Origin: Eucalyptus grandis
Lineage: Eukaryota; Streptophyta; Magnoliopsida; Myrtales; Myrtaceae
DNA: 64,000 nt
Reading direction: 5' to 3'
NCBI RefSeq assembly: GCF_016545825.1
Contig: NC_052613.1
Location: 49,086,112 to 49,150,111, forward strand
Position 1 is the stretch's first letter. The number at the start of each line of letters is the position of its first letter. A program made the translations under genes and the position numbers. The notes beneath the pieces are model-generated. The model did no database searches, was not told where the DNA came from, and saw nothing but the letters and a program-made list of their open reading frames with translations. Below are positions 45,627-57,231 of the stretch, one piece after another.

Positions 45627-46045
45627 AGAAGTCACTCAAAATAGCGAAGAGCTATGGAAGAATTAAAGGAATATGAATAACGCGATCATAGCTAAGGCAT
45701 GTATAGCAACATTAAAATCAATACTAAGAGTGTACTAATGTTTCACTGTACAGATTCTGATCTGATCTAAACTGCTCTTAGCGAAGGGAATAAACTCTTC
45801 AGCACGCCGCCGTGACTCCCAAACCTAACCGGCCAAAACAGGGTACATAGAACCAAAAGACATCATAATCCATGCATAGATTTTGATTTAGGATGCGAGA
45901 TATCAGAAGAAACTCTCCGAAAAGAAACGAAAAACTAATTTCAAGGCAAGTAACGATCCAACAAGAATCGATCCGCCAATCTTCTCAGATAAAGGATGAG
46001 CCAATACTCAGTTGCTGAATTGAATGTACAAGACATTGTTAATGC
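45627..46045. other. Convergent 3' flanks of NIK and F-box genes
   Basis: About 420 bp between the two stop codons, no ORF. It must hold both poly(A) regions. Confidence 0.6.
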
Positions 46046-47565
46046 TCATTCTTGAAGAAATATGATCTCTGCTTCAGAAGAAGCCCGGCGAAACCTCAAC
46101 AACTCAATTAACATAACCATTCTATCATGCTTAAAATATGTAGAAGGGCTTATAGTCATTGTCTTGAGTACTGGAGAGCTGCCAAGCAAGAATTTGACGA
46201 GGTCCATCTCATGTGGTATGCCATTGACATCAGTCATCTTGACTACTTTCAGTTGTTTAAATGTCCAATCCGCAGGGCATTCTCTCTCCCAAATATCTAA
46301 AGAATCAGGTGCTTCTGCAGGTGATGTGCTCTCACCAGCCTAAAAAGAATAAAAAGGAGATAGGATAATATACTGCTGCATTCTGTGCAAAGACTAACAA
46401 GTAAAGGAACTCAATCACTCACCGATATCGAAAATTCTTCTAAATTGGGAGAACTCGTTATCAACCGCAGAAGCACAAGAACTTCTTTCATGTCTTCGAA
46501 GCTCACCTCAAATAACTCAATGATTTTCAGATGATCGAATGTGATGGGGAGTGGTCCAGGATCATCACCTATGCTCAAATACTTTGAGACATTCGAAAAA
46601 ACAAAAAAAAAATACAAGTAAGAATGCAAAGTTACTTACAAAGACCAACAAAGAAAGTAGTCATACAGGCTATACTAATAAAACCCACTTCAATCTGTAA
46701 GCTAGAGGTCCAATACACATGATGTGAAAAACAACATTAGTAGAACAGGTAGTACCTTTGCAAAGTAAGCACGTCCTGCGAGACTTACAAGATGAGGCAC
46801 ACGAGTAAGAAACTTCACGAAGTTGCAATTCGAACTTTGCTCAAGCTCAAAATGCTCAGCCACGTCGTCAGCCATGTACATAACTACCGACAAGCTAAGG
46901 AGGAGAGGAGTATTTTCGAGGAATATGTCTGTAAAATCGCCCTCCATATACAAGTACTTGAGATTCGGAGCACGGATGGTAATAGCAAGACTGTCATCAA
47001 AGTATGATAATGCCAAATTTTCAAGAAGAGGGCAACTCCAGATGAGATTCTCAATCGCATCGGCAGCAACCAAGACCCGATGAAGACTGAGGCTCCTCAA
47101 ACACGAAAATCCCTTAAAACGAGGGGGTGGATCCAATTCACAACAAGATAGATCCAAATGAGTCAACTTCTTACAATTAAAAAGACATGAGGGTAGTCGT
47201 ACCCATTCATCCTCCCCTAACTTAAGAATCAATTCTCTGACATCACTATCACGGGAAAGGAAAAGTATCCATTGATCAATATCGGGGCAGCTCTGCAAGT
47301 AGCATGTGGAGACCTGAAACTTATGGATCGGCCCATGATGGAGAAACAAAGCCCGAGTAATGAATTTCACGAGACTCTGCTCGACTACATTCCCATCATG
47401 CGATGAGCTCACGCATTCATCGTCAAACACAAGTTCAGTAATTGAAGCCCATTTGTACCTCCATTTCCTAGACAAGATGCTAGTCTTCACAGCATCCCTA
47501 ATCGGCAGCCGAGTGAGGATGCTTTCCAAAATACTCTGCGGCAGATCGCTTATGAGATCATCCAT
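46046..47565 (-). CDS. F-box/LRR/FBD-type protein
   Basis: Three exons: 47565-46756, 46581-46423, 46339-46046, both introns phase 0, 420 residues. The N-terminal F-box is DLISDLPQSILESILTRLPI-RDAVKTSILSRKWRYKW (residues 3-40). The middle has LRR-like hydrophobic repeats (CKKLTHLDLSCCEL, CPLLENLALSYFD, APNLKYLYMEGDF). The C-terminal exon has CPADWTFKQLKVVKMTDVNG and LKFLLGSSPVLKTM-like sequence of the FBD domain. Such proteins are substrate receptors of SCF ubiquitin ligases; the target is unknown. The closest plant type I recall is At1g13570-like. The exon 1 donor is AAG|GTACTA, the last intron ends TTTTTAG. Confidence 0.9.
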
Positions 47566-48340
47566 GTCTCATAACCAGCAAGATTTTACCAAGAACCCTA
47601 TACCCAAAAATTTCAATAAAATTAGGGAAAAAAAAAATTCATCTAAAGACCTGCAAAGATATGCTTCAACATATAAGACAGACCCACTCAACTTCATTGA
47701 ACAGCATCAAAGGAAACTTAAGGAACTCAATCGGCGGGGAAGTTCCACCAGAACGAACATCAGCATTGTAAATCCAAGCAGCACTGACAGTCGACAAAAT
47801 TCGAGAGAGAACATGACTCCACATTCAAGTACATCGACCAGGCTCCTACCTTCACGAGAGCGTCCAAATTTCAAAGCAAAACAAGGATCAAGAAAACCCC
47901 ATTCACACTTTTCCCGAGAATCGCGCACCCAGAATCCAAAGGTTCAAACTTCCGGTGCCCGGCAAGCATCAAGAAAACAAATACACCACTCGGCCAAAAG
48001 AAGATCGACGGTTTCGACCCGCAATTCGTTTCTCGGATTTCTCAGGGGCCAACGAAAAGGGGGAAAGAGCGATCACCCACGAGCGGTGCAAACTTCCCGC
48101 GATTTCCGCCAACGATCAGAGCGCGAACGGACCGAGCAGACCGATCGAAGACGAGCAGAAATCGGACGAGACGAAGGTGGCGAAATCGCGACGGGAATGC
48201 AGAGCAACGAACGAACGTACCGTAAGGAGGCCGTCTCCAACCACGTCGCGGTCTCCCCGTAACGGAACGTCGCTGTCGGAAGTCCGTCGCCGAAAGGAAA
48301 AAAGAGAGAGCTTTCGCTAATTCGTTTCTCATTTTTCGGG
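47566..48340 (-). other. F-box gene leader/promoter region
   Basis: No credible protein on the minus strand. A 300-codon plus-strand frame (47360-48262) overlaps the F-box start antisense and is Ser/Arg/Lys-rich low complexity, so I treat it as chance. Sequence near 48050-48320 is more GC-rich, as in a leader exon. Confidence 0.4.
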
Positions 48341-50440
48341 TTTTGTCCATTAAATTATAGTACATTGGTAAAGAAGGTCCCCGTTCGGTGCGGACCAGAC
48401 CACGGCGGTTTTGTCTCTTGTTCTATTCGGACAGAAACCGAGGGCCCATGTCCGAGCCCAGCATAGCACGGTAGTTCAAAGTACACAGCCTCAACATAAT
48501 CAAAATTCAGCCTAAGAACCTGAAAAACAAATAAATGAGAAGAGTGAGCTACATGACTCAATGAGTAACACATTTCTTCCAAACAGGATCGGAAAATCAC
48601 TATGCGCATTTAAAACGTAACCATAACTCACTTTAAAATAATATATAATCATAACACAAATACTGAAAAGATCAATGGTCCAGTCCATCGCTCAATCTCA
48701 TAAAAACTTATATCGATGGTTTATTCCATTGATTAATCTTATTAAACCATATTTCAATGATCCATTCCATCTACCAAACTCAAATCATCTGTCAATGATC
48801 AATTCTGTTGATCAACTTATGCTCAAATGTCTATCTATACTTACATGTAACGCTTGTGACAAGATGACCAAAATTCTCCATTTGATTAGGTCTCCACCTA
48901 TTATTAGCCGGTGACTAGGTCCACAAGAATATCCTAGATTAGTATACTCATATCCACACACCCCTCAAGGCCCACAGAGACATTAAGCATCAATCGTCAA
49001 TCACAAATATTCAATAATCCAACATCATAATGAAATTCATCTCACAACTTAGGCATTTAATATATAAATATCAAAGCGTTCTTAAAGAACCACAAATGTT
49101 TCAAAATTCTTTCATAAAAGAGTTTCACAAACCATTTTCAGACATTCATTCAAATCCAATTCAAAGAATAATTCTCTTTTAACAACAAATGGCAATGAAA
49201 GCTCGATCCTATTTTATGCAACGAAATATATTATTTATCAACTCATAACATATATAATCCATAATGTTTTTTCAAAACATGAGCTTATAACATAAAGAAG
49301 AAATAGTTTCACTCACTTAAAAAAGCCAAAAACTAACTACAATGCTTACCCGAATCAACGCACTCAGATCCTTAACAATTAATCGAAAAACAATATCAAA
49401 AGGCCGAGTGAAAAAATATATTCTTATAACGACTCTCCTATATTAGGCCTATTTGTTGATAAAACAACACTTACACGCCAACGGAAGCTCGCATCTAAAG
49501 GAAACTTATTATTGTCTGCTAGGCACGGCCTGCACACTAAAGTTCGTTGTGCCATAATTTCCTCTATGAAATTCTATTTCGAGCCATCTCACAATCCTTA
49601 GAAAGTTCTCTTGATGCACTACAACAAGGTGAAAAGCGCCCTCTATAGAGGCAAGAATACCTGCCTTTTTCTAATACTAGTGAAATTCGAACTAAAATAG
49701 CCCAACTTAGCTGCCCCAAAACCTCACCGAGAATGGCTAAAATTCAAAGTCAAAGTTACTGTTCCAGAATGTGCACCAAAAAATTTCGTTCTAGGCAAAC
49801 CGTAAGTTCAAATCATAATTTGTAAAATGCTATAATTTCATAACACCCTAAACTATCATTTCTATAAAAATATGCAACTCAACGATTCAAAAATCGGACT
49901 TCACCGGACAAATCTTCAAGAAATTCGAATTTCGAGCCTTAATTGCGATGACTTGTTCGAATAGATGATTAAATGCTTCGATCACTTACCAGCACTGCAA
50001 AACAGAGTTAAGTTGGTTGGGTGAAGCATCCGAGACGTGAACGCGCCAAAAATTTTCCCTTCCTCCTTTCTTCTTTCTCCTTTCTCTTCTTTTCTCTCCT
50101 CCCTTTTTTTCTTCCTTTCCCCTATTTTGTCTCTGCCCAAGCCCTCCTTCTCTTCCCTTTAAAAACAGTCGAAGCCTCCATTGTTCTCCTTCAACTTCTT
50201 TTGTTGACTTTTCAAACCCTCTTCTTTTCTTTCTTTATTTTTTTTTTCTCAAAGCTCATATATTACGGTATGTGCGGAAGAGAGAGAAATTTTGAAAATG
50301 AAGAGGAGAAGAGAAGAGAAGAGAGACAAGTAGGGGAAGAGGACATGGCCATCACTCCACCAATGACTAGGGTCGCCAAACCAACCTTTGGACTTGCCGG
50401 TTATGCTTCTCCAGTTTAGTTATATTTCTTCATTGTTGTC
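48341..50440. other. Repeat-like AT-rich DNA, no gene
   Basis: No protein domain. The texture suggests LTR or other old repeat sequence but I found no ends. The 132-codon frame at 50021-50419 is Phe/Leu-rich from T/C tracts and not convincing. Confidence 0.4.
48673..48820. repeat. Degenerate tandem repeat, about 41-bp unit
   Basis: About 3.5 units, each starting near (t/c)(c/g)aatg(g/a)t(c/t)..(a/t)ttcc(a/t)t and ending in 'aatc.tatt/aaactca', diverged from one another. Confidence 0.5.
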
Positions 50441-51473
50441 GGTGTTGTTAAGAGTACACAGTAAAAATCTAATAGCTTCATTAAAAAGTTTAAATCAGTA
50501 AGTTATTGGACAACCATCCTATATTGGTTCTCGAATTAAGTTTTTCCAACACAACTCACACATACATCTCAACAATCTCCTTCTCACGTGTGAGTTCCAT
50601 GTTAAGCCTTCTTCCCCCTTAATTTAGATATTCTTATGACATCAAACTTGGTCTTTTTTCCCCAAGTCTCCTTTGCTAGATCAAATTGTCTGAAAATTGG
50701 TCACAAGATTCCTTAAATATTTATACCAATTAATCATCAACTTCGATACCATTAGTTGAGGGCGTGCTTTAGAAAACTAAAACCAATTGCATGTTTTGCC
50801 CCATTGGCAAGATATGTCAAAAGTAAAATAAATTTGTTGAAAGTGAGACCTTTTTTTTTTTCTTTTATTGTCAACAATCATAAAGAGGGGTTGCCTGGAG
50901 GAGGACTGTCATATAAGCTGTTCCTAAAACACTACTGCATAAATCAAGTAAGTTAGAAATGCTGATTGCAGGGAAAAGGTTCGGAGATTCACTTGCAATT
51001 TTGACATAGAGTTATGAGACCAAAGGTCTTGTTATTAGTTTGCAGCCCCAAACAAAAGTAAAAACTGAAGGAAAAGATAAGAGTTGGAAAAAATACAATT
51101 AAAGTAGATACACAAGCAAAAACTAGTTTTCTACTGGAAATTTTACATGGAAAGCTTTATACCTATCGAATAATTTGAGTCTTAAAATTTGCAAATTTTT
51201 TTTCTAAATATTAGATGCTTTCTAACATAACTTCTTAGTGACTCCCGGATAAAAAGATGTCACCTCATATATACTATTATTAGGTGCTATGTAGACATTT
51301 TTATGATACTCTTGATTGCACTTTTTAAAAAGTTTTTGAGAATTAATTTGAAGTGTTAGATTTGATTGTAGCAAGCTTCTTCCAATTTCAAACTAATTGT
51401 CATATTTTCACCAACTTATATGTCACTTCACACTGCAAGAGAAACTAGTTGACGATGGTCAAGAGTTGTATAT
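50441..51473. other. Intergenic DNA, no gene seen
   Basis: Contains 'cacgtgtgag' (about 50585) and 'caacacaactcacacatacatc'-like text common in plant repeats, but no boundaries or ORFs. Confidence 0.4.
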
Positions 51474-51482
51474 GATCTTTGC

Positions 51483-52902
51483 GGCAGAAGATGCACTACA
51501 AGTGCCATAAGCTTTCAAGACACCTATTACCCTAAGTCGCCATAACTTCAAAAAACGATACACTTAAGTGCCACTTTTTTTCAGTGGGACACTTAAGTGC
51601 CACCTTCAGCGACCCTGCCGGAAATCCTACGTGTGATATTTTATTATTTTTTTGCCTACGTGGCTCGCTTGGGAGCTCCAAATCGCATAAAAATAAAAAA
51701 AAAATTTAAAAAAATTAAAATTTTTTAATTTTAAAAAATTTTAAAACTTTTTTTAAAAAAGAAAATTTTAAAATTTTTAATTTTAAAAATTAAAAATTTT
51801 AAAAATAAGAAAATTTTAAAAAGAAAATTTTAAAAATTTTTAAAATTTTTTTTAAAAAAGAAAATTTTAAAAATTTTAATTTTAAAAAATTAAAAATTTT
51901 AAAAATTTTAATTTTAAAAATTAAAAATTTTAAAAATTTTAATTTTTAAAAAAATAAAAAATTTTAAAAAGAAAATTTTAAAAATTTTAATTTTAAAAAT
52001 TTTAAAAATTTTAAAAAAATTAAAAAAATTTAAGAAAATAATAAAATTTAAAAAATTTTAATTTTAAAAAATAATAATAAGAAAATTTAAAAAATTTAAA
52101 AATTAAAAAAAAGGGGGGGAGGCGGCGGCGGCGGAGGTGGCGGTGGTGAGGGAGCCGGCGGTGGCGCAAGGGAGCCGCCCCGTTCGGCCTCCCACTCCCC
52201 ACTTTTTTTATAATTTTTTATAATTTTAATTTTTTAAAAAAATTTCTTAATTTTTAAAAAATTTTAAAATTTTCTTAAATTAAAAAATTAAAATTTTCTT
52301 AAATTAAAAAAATTAAAATTTTCTTAAATTAAAAAAATTAAAATTTTCTTAAATTAAAAAAATTAAAATTTTCTTAATTTAAAAAAATAAATTTTCTTAA
52401 TTTTTTTTTTTTAATTTTTTAAAATTTTCTTAATTTTTAAAATTTTTTAATTTTTCTTATTTTTTAAAATTTTTAAAATTTTAACATTTTTAAAATTTTT
52501 CTTAATTTTTAAAATTTTTAAAATTTTCTTAATTTTTAAAATTTTTCTTAATTTTAAAATTTTTCTTAATTTTTAAAAAATTTTAAATTTTTCTTATTTT
52601 TTTTAAATTTTTGAATATTTTAAATCTAATTTAATTAATTTATATACTATTATTTACACGTAGACGTGAAACGGCGTCGTTTTGCATTTTCTCCGCCACG
52701 TCGGCGTGCAAAACGACGCCGTTTGGGGACCGAGCTCGCCGGAAAGTCGCCACGTCAGCTATTTGGCGGATTTTCGCCGGAGTGGCACTTAAGTGTCCCA
52801 TTTTACTCCGATGATGGCACTTAAGTGTACCATTTTAAAAAGTTATGGCACTTAAGTGTCGGCGTGCAGAAAGGTTATGGCACTCAGGTGTCCCCGCATT
52901 TC
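51483..52902. mobile_element. Long-TIR, MULE-like element with A/T-run arms
   Basis: Candidate 9-bp target duplication gatctttg(c/g) at 51474-51482 and 52903-52911. Imperfect terminal inverted repeats contain 'agtgccataa(g/c)ctttc' and three or more copies of 'acacttaagtgcca' per arm (for example near 51567 and 51591 on the left, 52790, 52820 and 52850 inverted on the right). The inside is about 900 bp of almost pure A/T runs around a small GC island (52110-52190) with GGCGGCGG. Right arm also holds 'acggcgtcgttttgc'/'gcaaaacgacgccgt', a local palindrome. No transposase. Confidence 0.75.
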
Positions 52903-52911
52903 GATCTTTGG

Positions 52912-54720
52912 CATATCTTCGTTTACTTCTCCTTAAACAATTTCATTTGGCTTGAATGCTTAACCTAATCAAATCAGATTTATATGCTTTTGGGAAAAGA
53001 AAATGAAACCGAACCAAACTAAACCATAGCTTAAAACAAAACTTAGTTAGATAACATTTCATGGTTCGATTTGGTGAGGAGCCAAATCGAACTGTTTTCT
53101 TCTTGTATTACTTTTTTTTCTTCAAATTATTTGCTAAGAATCCACTAAATGGTGCGAATAATCCATGGAGTTGCTATGATTTTTAAAAAACGTTGGCAAA
53201 GGTGTTATGTCATGTTAGATTTTCAATACTTAGTGAACGTTTTGAAAAATGTTTAGCACTTAAGGAATTGAGTCATCACTCCTCCTCCTAGTCACTTTTA
53301 TCCCTCAATATTTTCCACCTCTTTCTGTTTTTAGAATGTCATGTTTAGACATTTCCGACCACGAGAATCTCTACAATCCAACAACTTACACAAGATGTTT
53401 TCCTTCTATTTCATTTTTTGTTGAATTTTATCTTGATATTCTATCTTGTCTTAGCTTTTAGTAATGGGATAGTACCGAGCAACTACATTGCAATATCACG
53501 ACTTTGACCAATTATATTATTATATAATAGTACGTCATAAACAACTATTTTCTTTTTCATTTCCCAAGTAGAATCACTATTAACATGTGTAACGCACACC
53601 TCAAATTTCACATGAAAAGAAATTGAATATGGTGAACTTACAGCTTGTGAGAATAATGATTGAGTAGTTATATCTTTCAAATCGTACAATTGATTCAATT
53701 GAGGTCAAAACGATACCATATCATTTATGAAACATTATCAAAATTGCTCAAATTTCATTTTGTACGATCGATTTGAGGTCTAAACAATATGTATTTAGTA
53801 AGTAAATCACTAATCTCTACAACTTTTAGGGGAATATATCGACTCATTAACAAGTCTGCCATTTAATATGTATTTATCAACTTACTTTTTAAATAATAAT
53901 CTATCCAATAACGCAATTTTTTGGTACTTTGAATAAATACGCTATTTTGACCCGCACCCCCCAAAAAAAAATACAAATAAATAAAAACATACGCTATATT
54001 TTTTATGGTTTCAAATTGATCGAAATCGAAAGTACATTTTGCACTTTACATTGCAATAATATATAAAATGGCATAAGATATATGATTTACATTTGAGCGT
54101 GATCCTCATCTAAATAAAACAACAGAAAATTATGGTTTCTTATATCGTGTGCGATCCTAATACCTACTCCTCTTCCCATCTTTCAGCTTTACAAAACATA
54201 GGCAAAAAGATCTTAAAAGTCACCATGAATGAAAAGCTTTCATTGTTTAGATCCTCACCCTCGAACTCCAACAGCAATTCATGATAGCAAAATTGGAACC
54301 TTCACATTGTGTAAGATAGTAGCTCAATCAGTTAGGCATGAGATTGCACCATGGACTCTCCGTGCATATTCCAGCTATCATCTCATAATACAATTTAAGG
54401 AATTTATGGACTTTCATTTGCTGTATTGATCGCTTTCAGAATGTCAATGTAAGTAGCAGGTAAACTATCGCTACTTCTCTAGAAAGAGAGAAGAAGAGAG
54501 TGGAAAACGAAAATCTCCCACCGCAAGGACACGAAAATTGCTAGACCAACCTTCTCTTTTGCAACAAGGAACTTCAAGATCATGACACCCTCCTTTCCCA
54601 GGGCGACTGCTTTCCAGGACAGAACAGAAGGATAGACTGCATGGCACTTGAACTCTACGTCAGAACAGGAATTTGAAATTTACCCTCTGAAAGAATCAAT
54701 TAGAGAAGCAAAAATGAAGA
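52912..54720. other. Intergenic DNA, no gene seen
   Basis: AT-rich. The last 150 bp is likely the TTM 3' UTR. No credible ORF or repeat end. Confidence 0.5.
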
Positions 54721-57193
54721 TCAATTTCTGTTTGAAAGACCCTTGAGCACGAGGATTCCTAGACCGCCGAAAGCCAGGGTGCAAATAAGAGGAATTTTCA
54801 CACGGTCTGGGTCAAGCACACTTTTCCTGCTTGTGGTTAGATGGCGGGATCTCTCCCCTAATGTCTCCCGGAGTAGATTACTGAGGTTGTCAAGCTGATG
54901 CATGATTTGTCTCTGCCCACGTGCAACTGTTGATATCTAATCAAGGCAAAACAGGGGCATAATCAGAAAACATGAGGAAGAAGAACATTAGCCAACTCTC
55001 CATCTCAAGTTCTAGGATATAGTGGATGGCAGAAAACTCAATTGCAGATGTTTGTTTATTCAATAATATAGTAACAGTCAAAATACCAACAAAGAAAGAG
55101 ACGGTAAACTACAGCAGAAGACACATAAACAAAATCAAGTCTACCTCTTCCATCAACGGAGACTCCCTAGCAAGTTGGGAGGATGACGAGGAATTGGGCA
55201 TTATGGATCCAGTCAAAGAACCATTTCCCAAACCAGAAATAAAATATGAAGTTGGAGCTGATCCATTGCAAGCCTCAGGATTAAGGGCCATATTTTGTTG
55301 GCTCAAGGAATTCTTCTTTATTGTTAACTTGGAATTCAACTCTTCAATACGGGCGGTAAAATCATCCATTCTGTCATGCAGGGAGGAAATTTGATCTGAA
55401 AGCTGAGAAATGACACCCTGTGAGGAGAAAAGGTATCATCGAGATCAGTATAAGATAAGGCTTTACAACAATCACAAAAGAACAACATCCTCAGACAAGT
55501 CACCTGGTTAGGAAGTGTTAACGATGCACCCGAGATTCTATCATCATATCTCGGATTGCTGAAAGCAAAGCCAGCAACCTTTGACAGATTCTTGTCCCTT
55601 TGGGTTGAATATGAGTGTGACATACCACTGCCCAGAGAATTTTATGTCATTCCAATAGTTAGAAAGGATGACAGAAGGGCAATTTTGTGAATGTCTACTT
55701 TACCCATGCCACATAAATTCAAGCATGTTTCTCCTCCTTGAAAACAGATCTCAGCTGATCTAAGCAATTTGTGCAGAGTGTGTAGGAATGTCATGTAAAT
55801 CATTGCATCTGATTCTGGAATACTTCATGTGTATATGATGTCCAAAAAGATAATAAGGCAAAAACTGTCAAACAACACTATTACTTAAGTCTCTTCCTTT
55901 GGAAAAGAACACATAAAGATATCACTCAATTTAAATACAGCAGCAGCACCCACTTAACACGGAATATATGTACTAATTTACTGATCTAAGAAGGGCAATC
56001 AAAGAATTTAGTTGATGAAAGAAACTACATCTACGGCGCACATCCTATAGTATCACATTGTGATTTATAATCCTTCCCTCTTTCTCTGTCACACATTTCG
56101 TGATAATCAATCCAAAAATTTGGGAAACATTATACTATCCTATAAACTGGAGCTCTGAACATGCACATGGAATCATTCCATAACTCCTAAACTTGTAATA
56201 CACATTGGACATCTTCAAGAAAGCATCAATCTGGAAGCATATGTGATAATTGGATTAAAAAGTCTCCTAACAAGGGGGTTATCCAGGAAGCCTCTTTAAG
56301 GAAGCACCATCACCTCTTTAATCATGTGGAAATGCATACAAGGAGAATTCTCAAGCACAATTTTACACATAAGATTATATAACTTTAGAAAGCAACCATT
56401 TCTGAGGATGCAAAGAACTCAAACTGGAGAGGACTAAAAGATGAAAAATAAAAAATCGAAGGATCAGACTATTGCACCTCTTCAAATGCTTACTTCTCAT
56501 AGCTACCCTATCAGCAGATGCTTGAGAAAGGGCTTCTTTTGGACTTGCAACAAGATCCTCGTCTAGGCTAAGTTTAGTCTTTAAGTCTTCTGGCAGTGCC
56601 TATAAATGCCTAGGTCAGCATACATTTATAAGAAACAATATTGTGAACTTGGGAAGCTGCCATACCATGACCTCATTAACAAGCTTTTCCAGTTGTATTT
56701 GTTCAATATACGTGCGGGCAACATATGAGCCTTCCAACCCAAGCTGCTCGGCAACACCTTGCACAACCAGGCGATCTCTTCCTTGCACCTATTATAAATG
56801 CCTACAGTCTCAGTTTGAATATCAAAAGGAAAAAAAAAAATTGACACATGAAGATTAAATTACCCACAAACTACTGAATATGACCACTCCACCTGACCCC
56901 ATCTCTTAAATTCGCCAGATCCGCAAATAGAGCCCTAGAACATTCTACCTGTCTTGAAAAATTCACTAGAAGATATCTAAGTTCTTGGCAGTTCTAGTGA
57001 TCTAGAGATTATGTTAAATCAGAATGGATACTTCAGTTTCATTCAAAGGAAAAACTCATATTACTTCTTTAAAACAACCTGTTCAATTTTGATGGGTTCT
57101 TCTGTGAGTACTCATAATTGCAATTCCAGAAAAGAACACGTGATTGCATCAAACAAACAGCCGCAAGTTGACAGTTAAACCAAGGACTTTCCA

Positions 57194-57231
<38 letters not shown>

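Noticed and set aside
47360..48262. 300-codon plus-strand ORF
   Set aside because: It lies antisense to the F-box gene start and its leader, is Ser/Arg/Lys-rich low complexity and has no domain; the minus-strand exon explains the sequence.
50021..50419. 132-codon ORF with hydrophobic N-terminal half
   Set aside because: The apparent membrane segments are products of T/C-rich tracts; no homology or gene structure.
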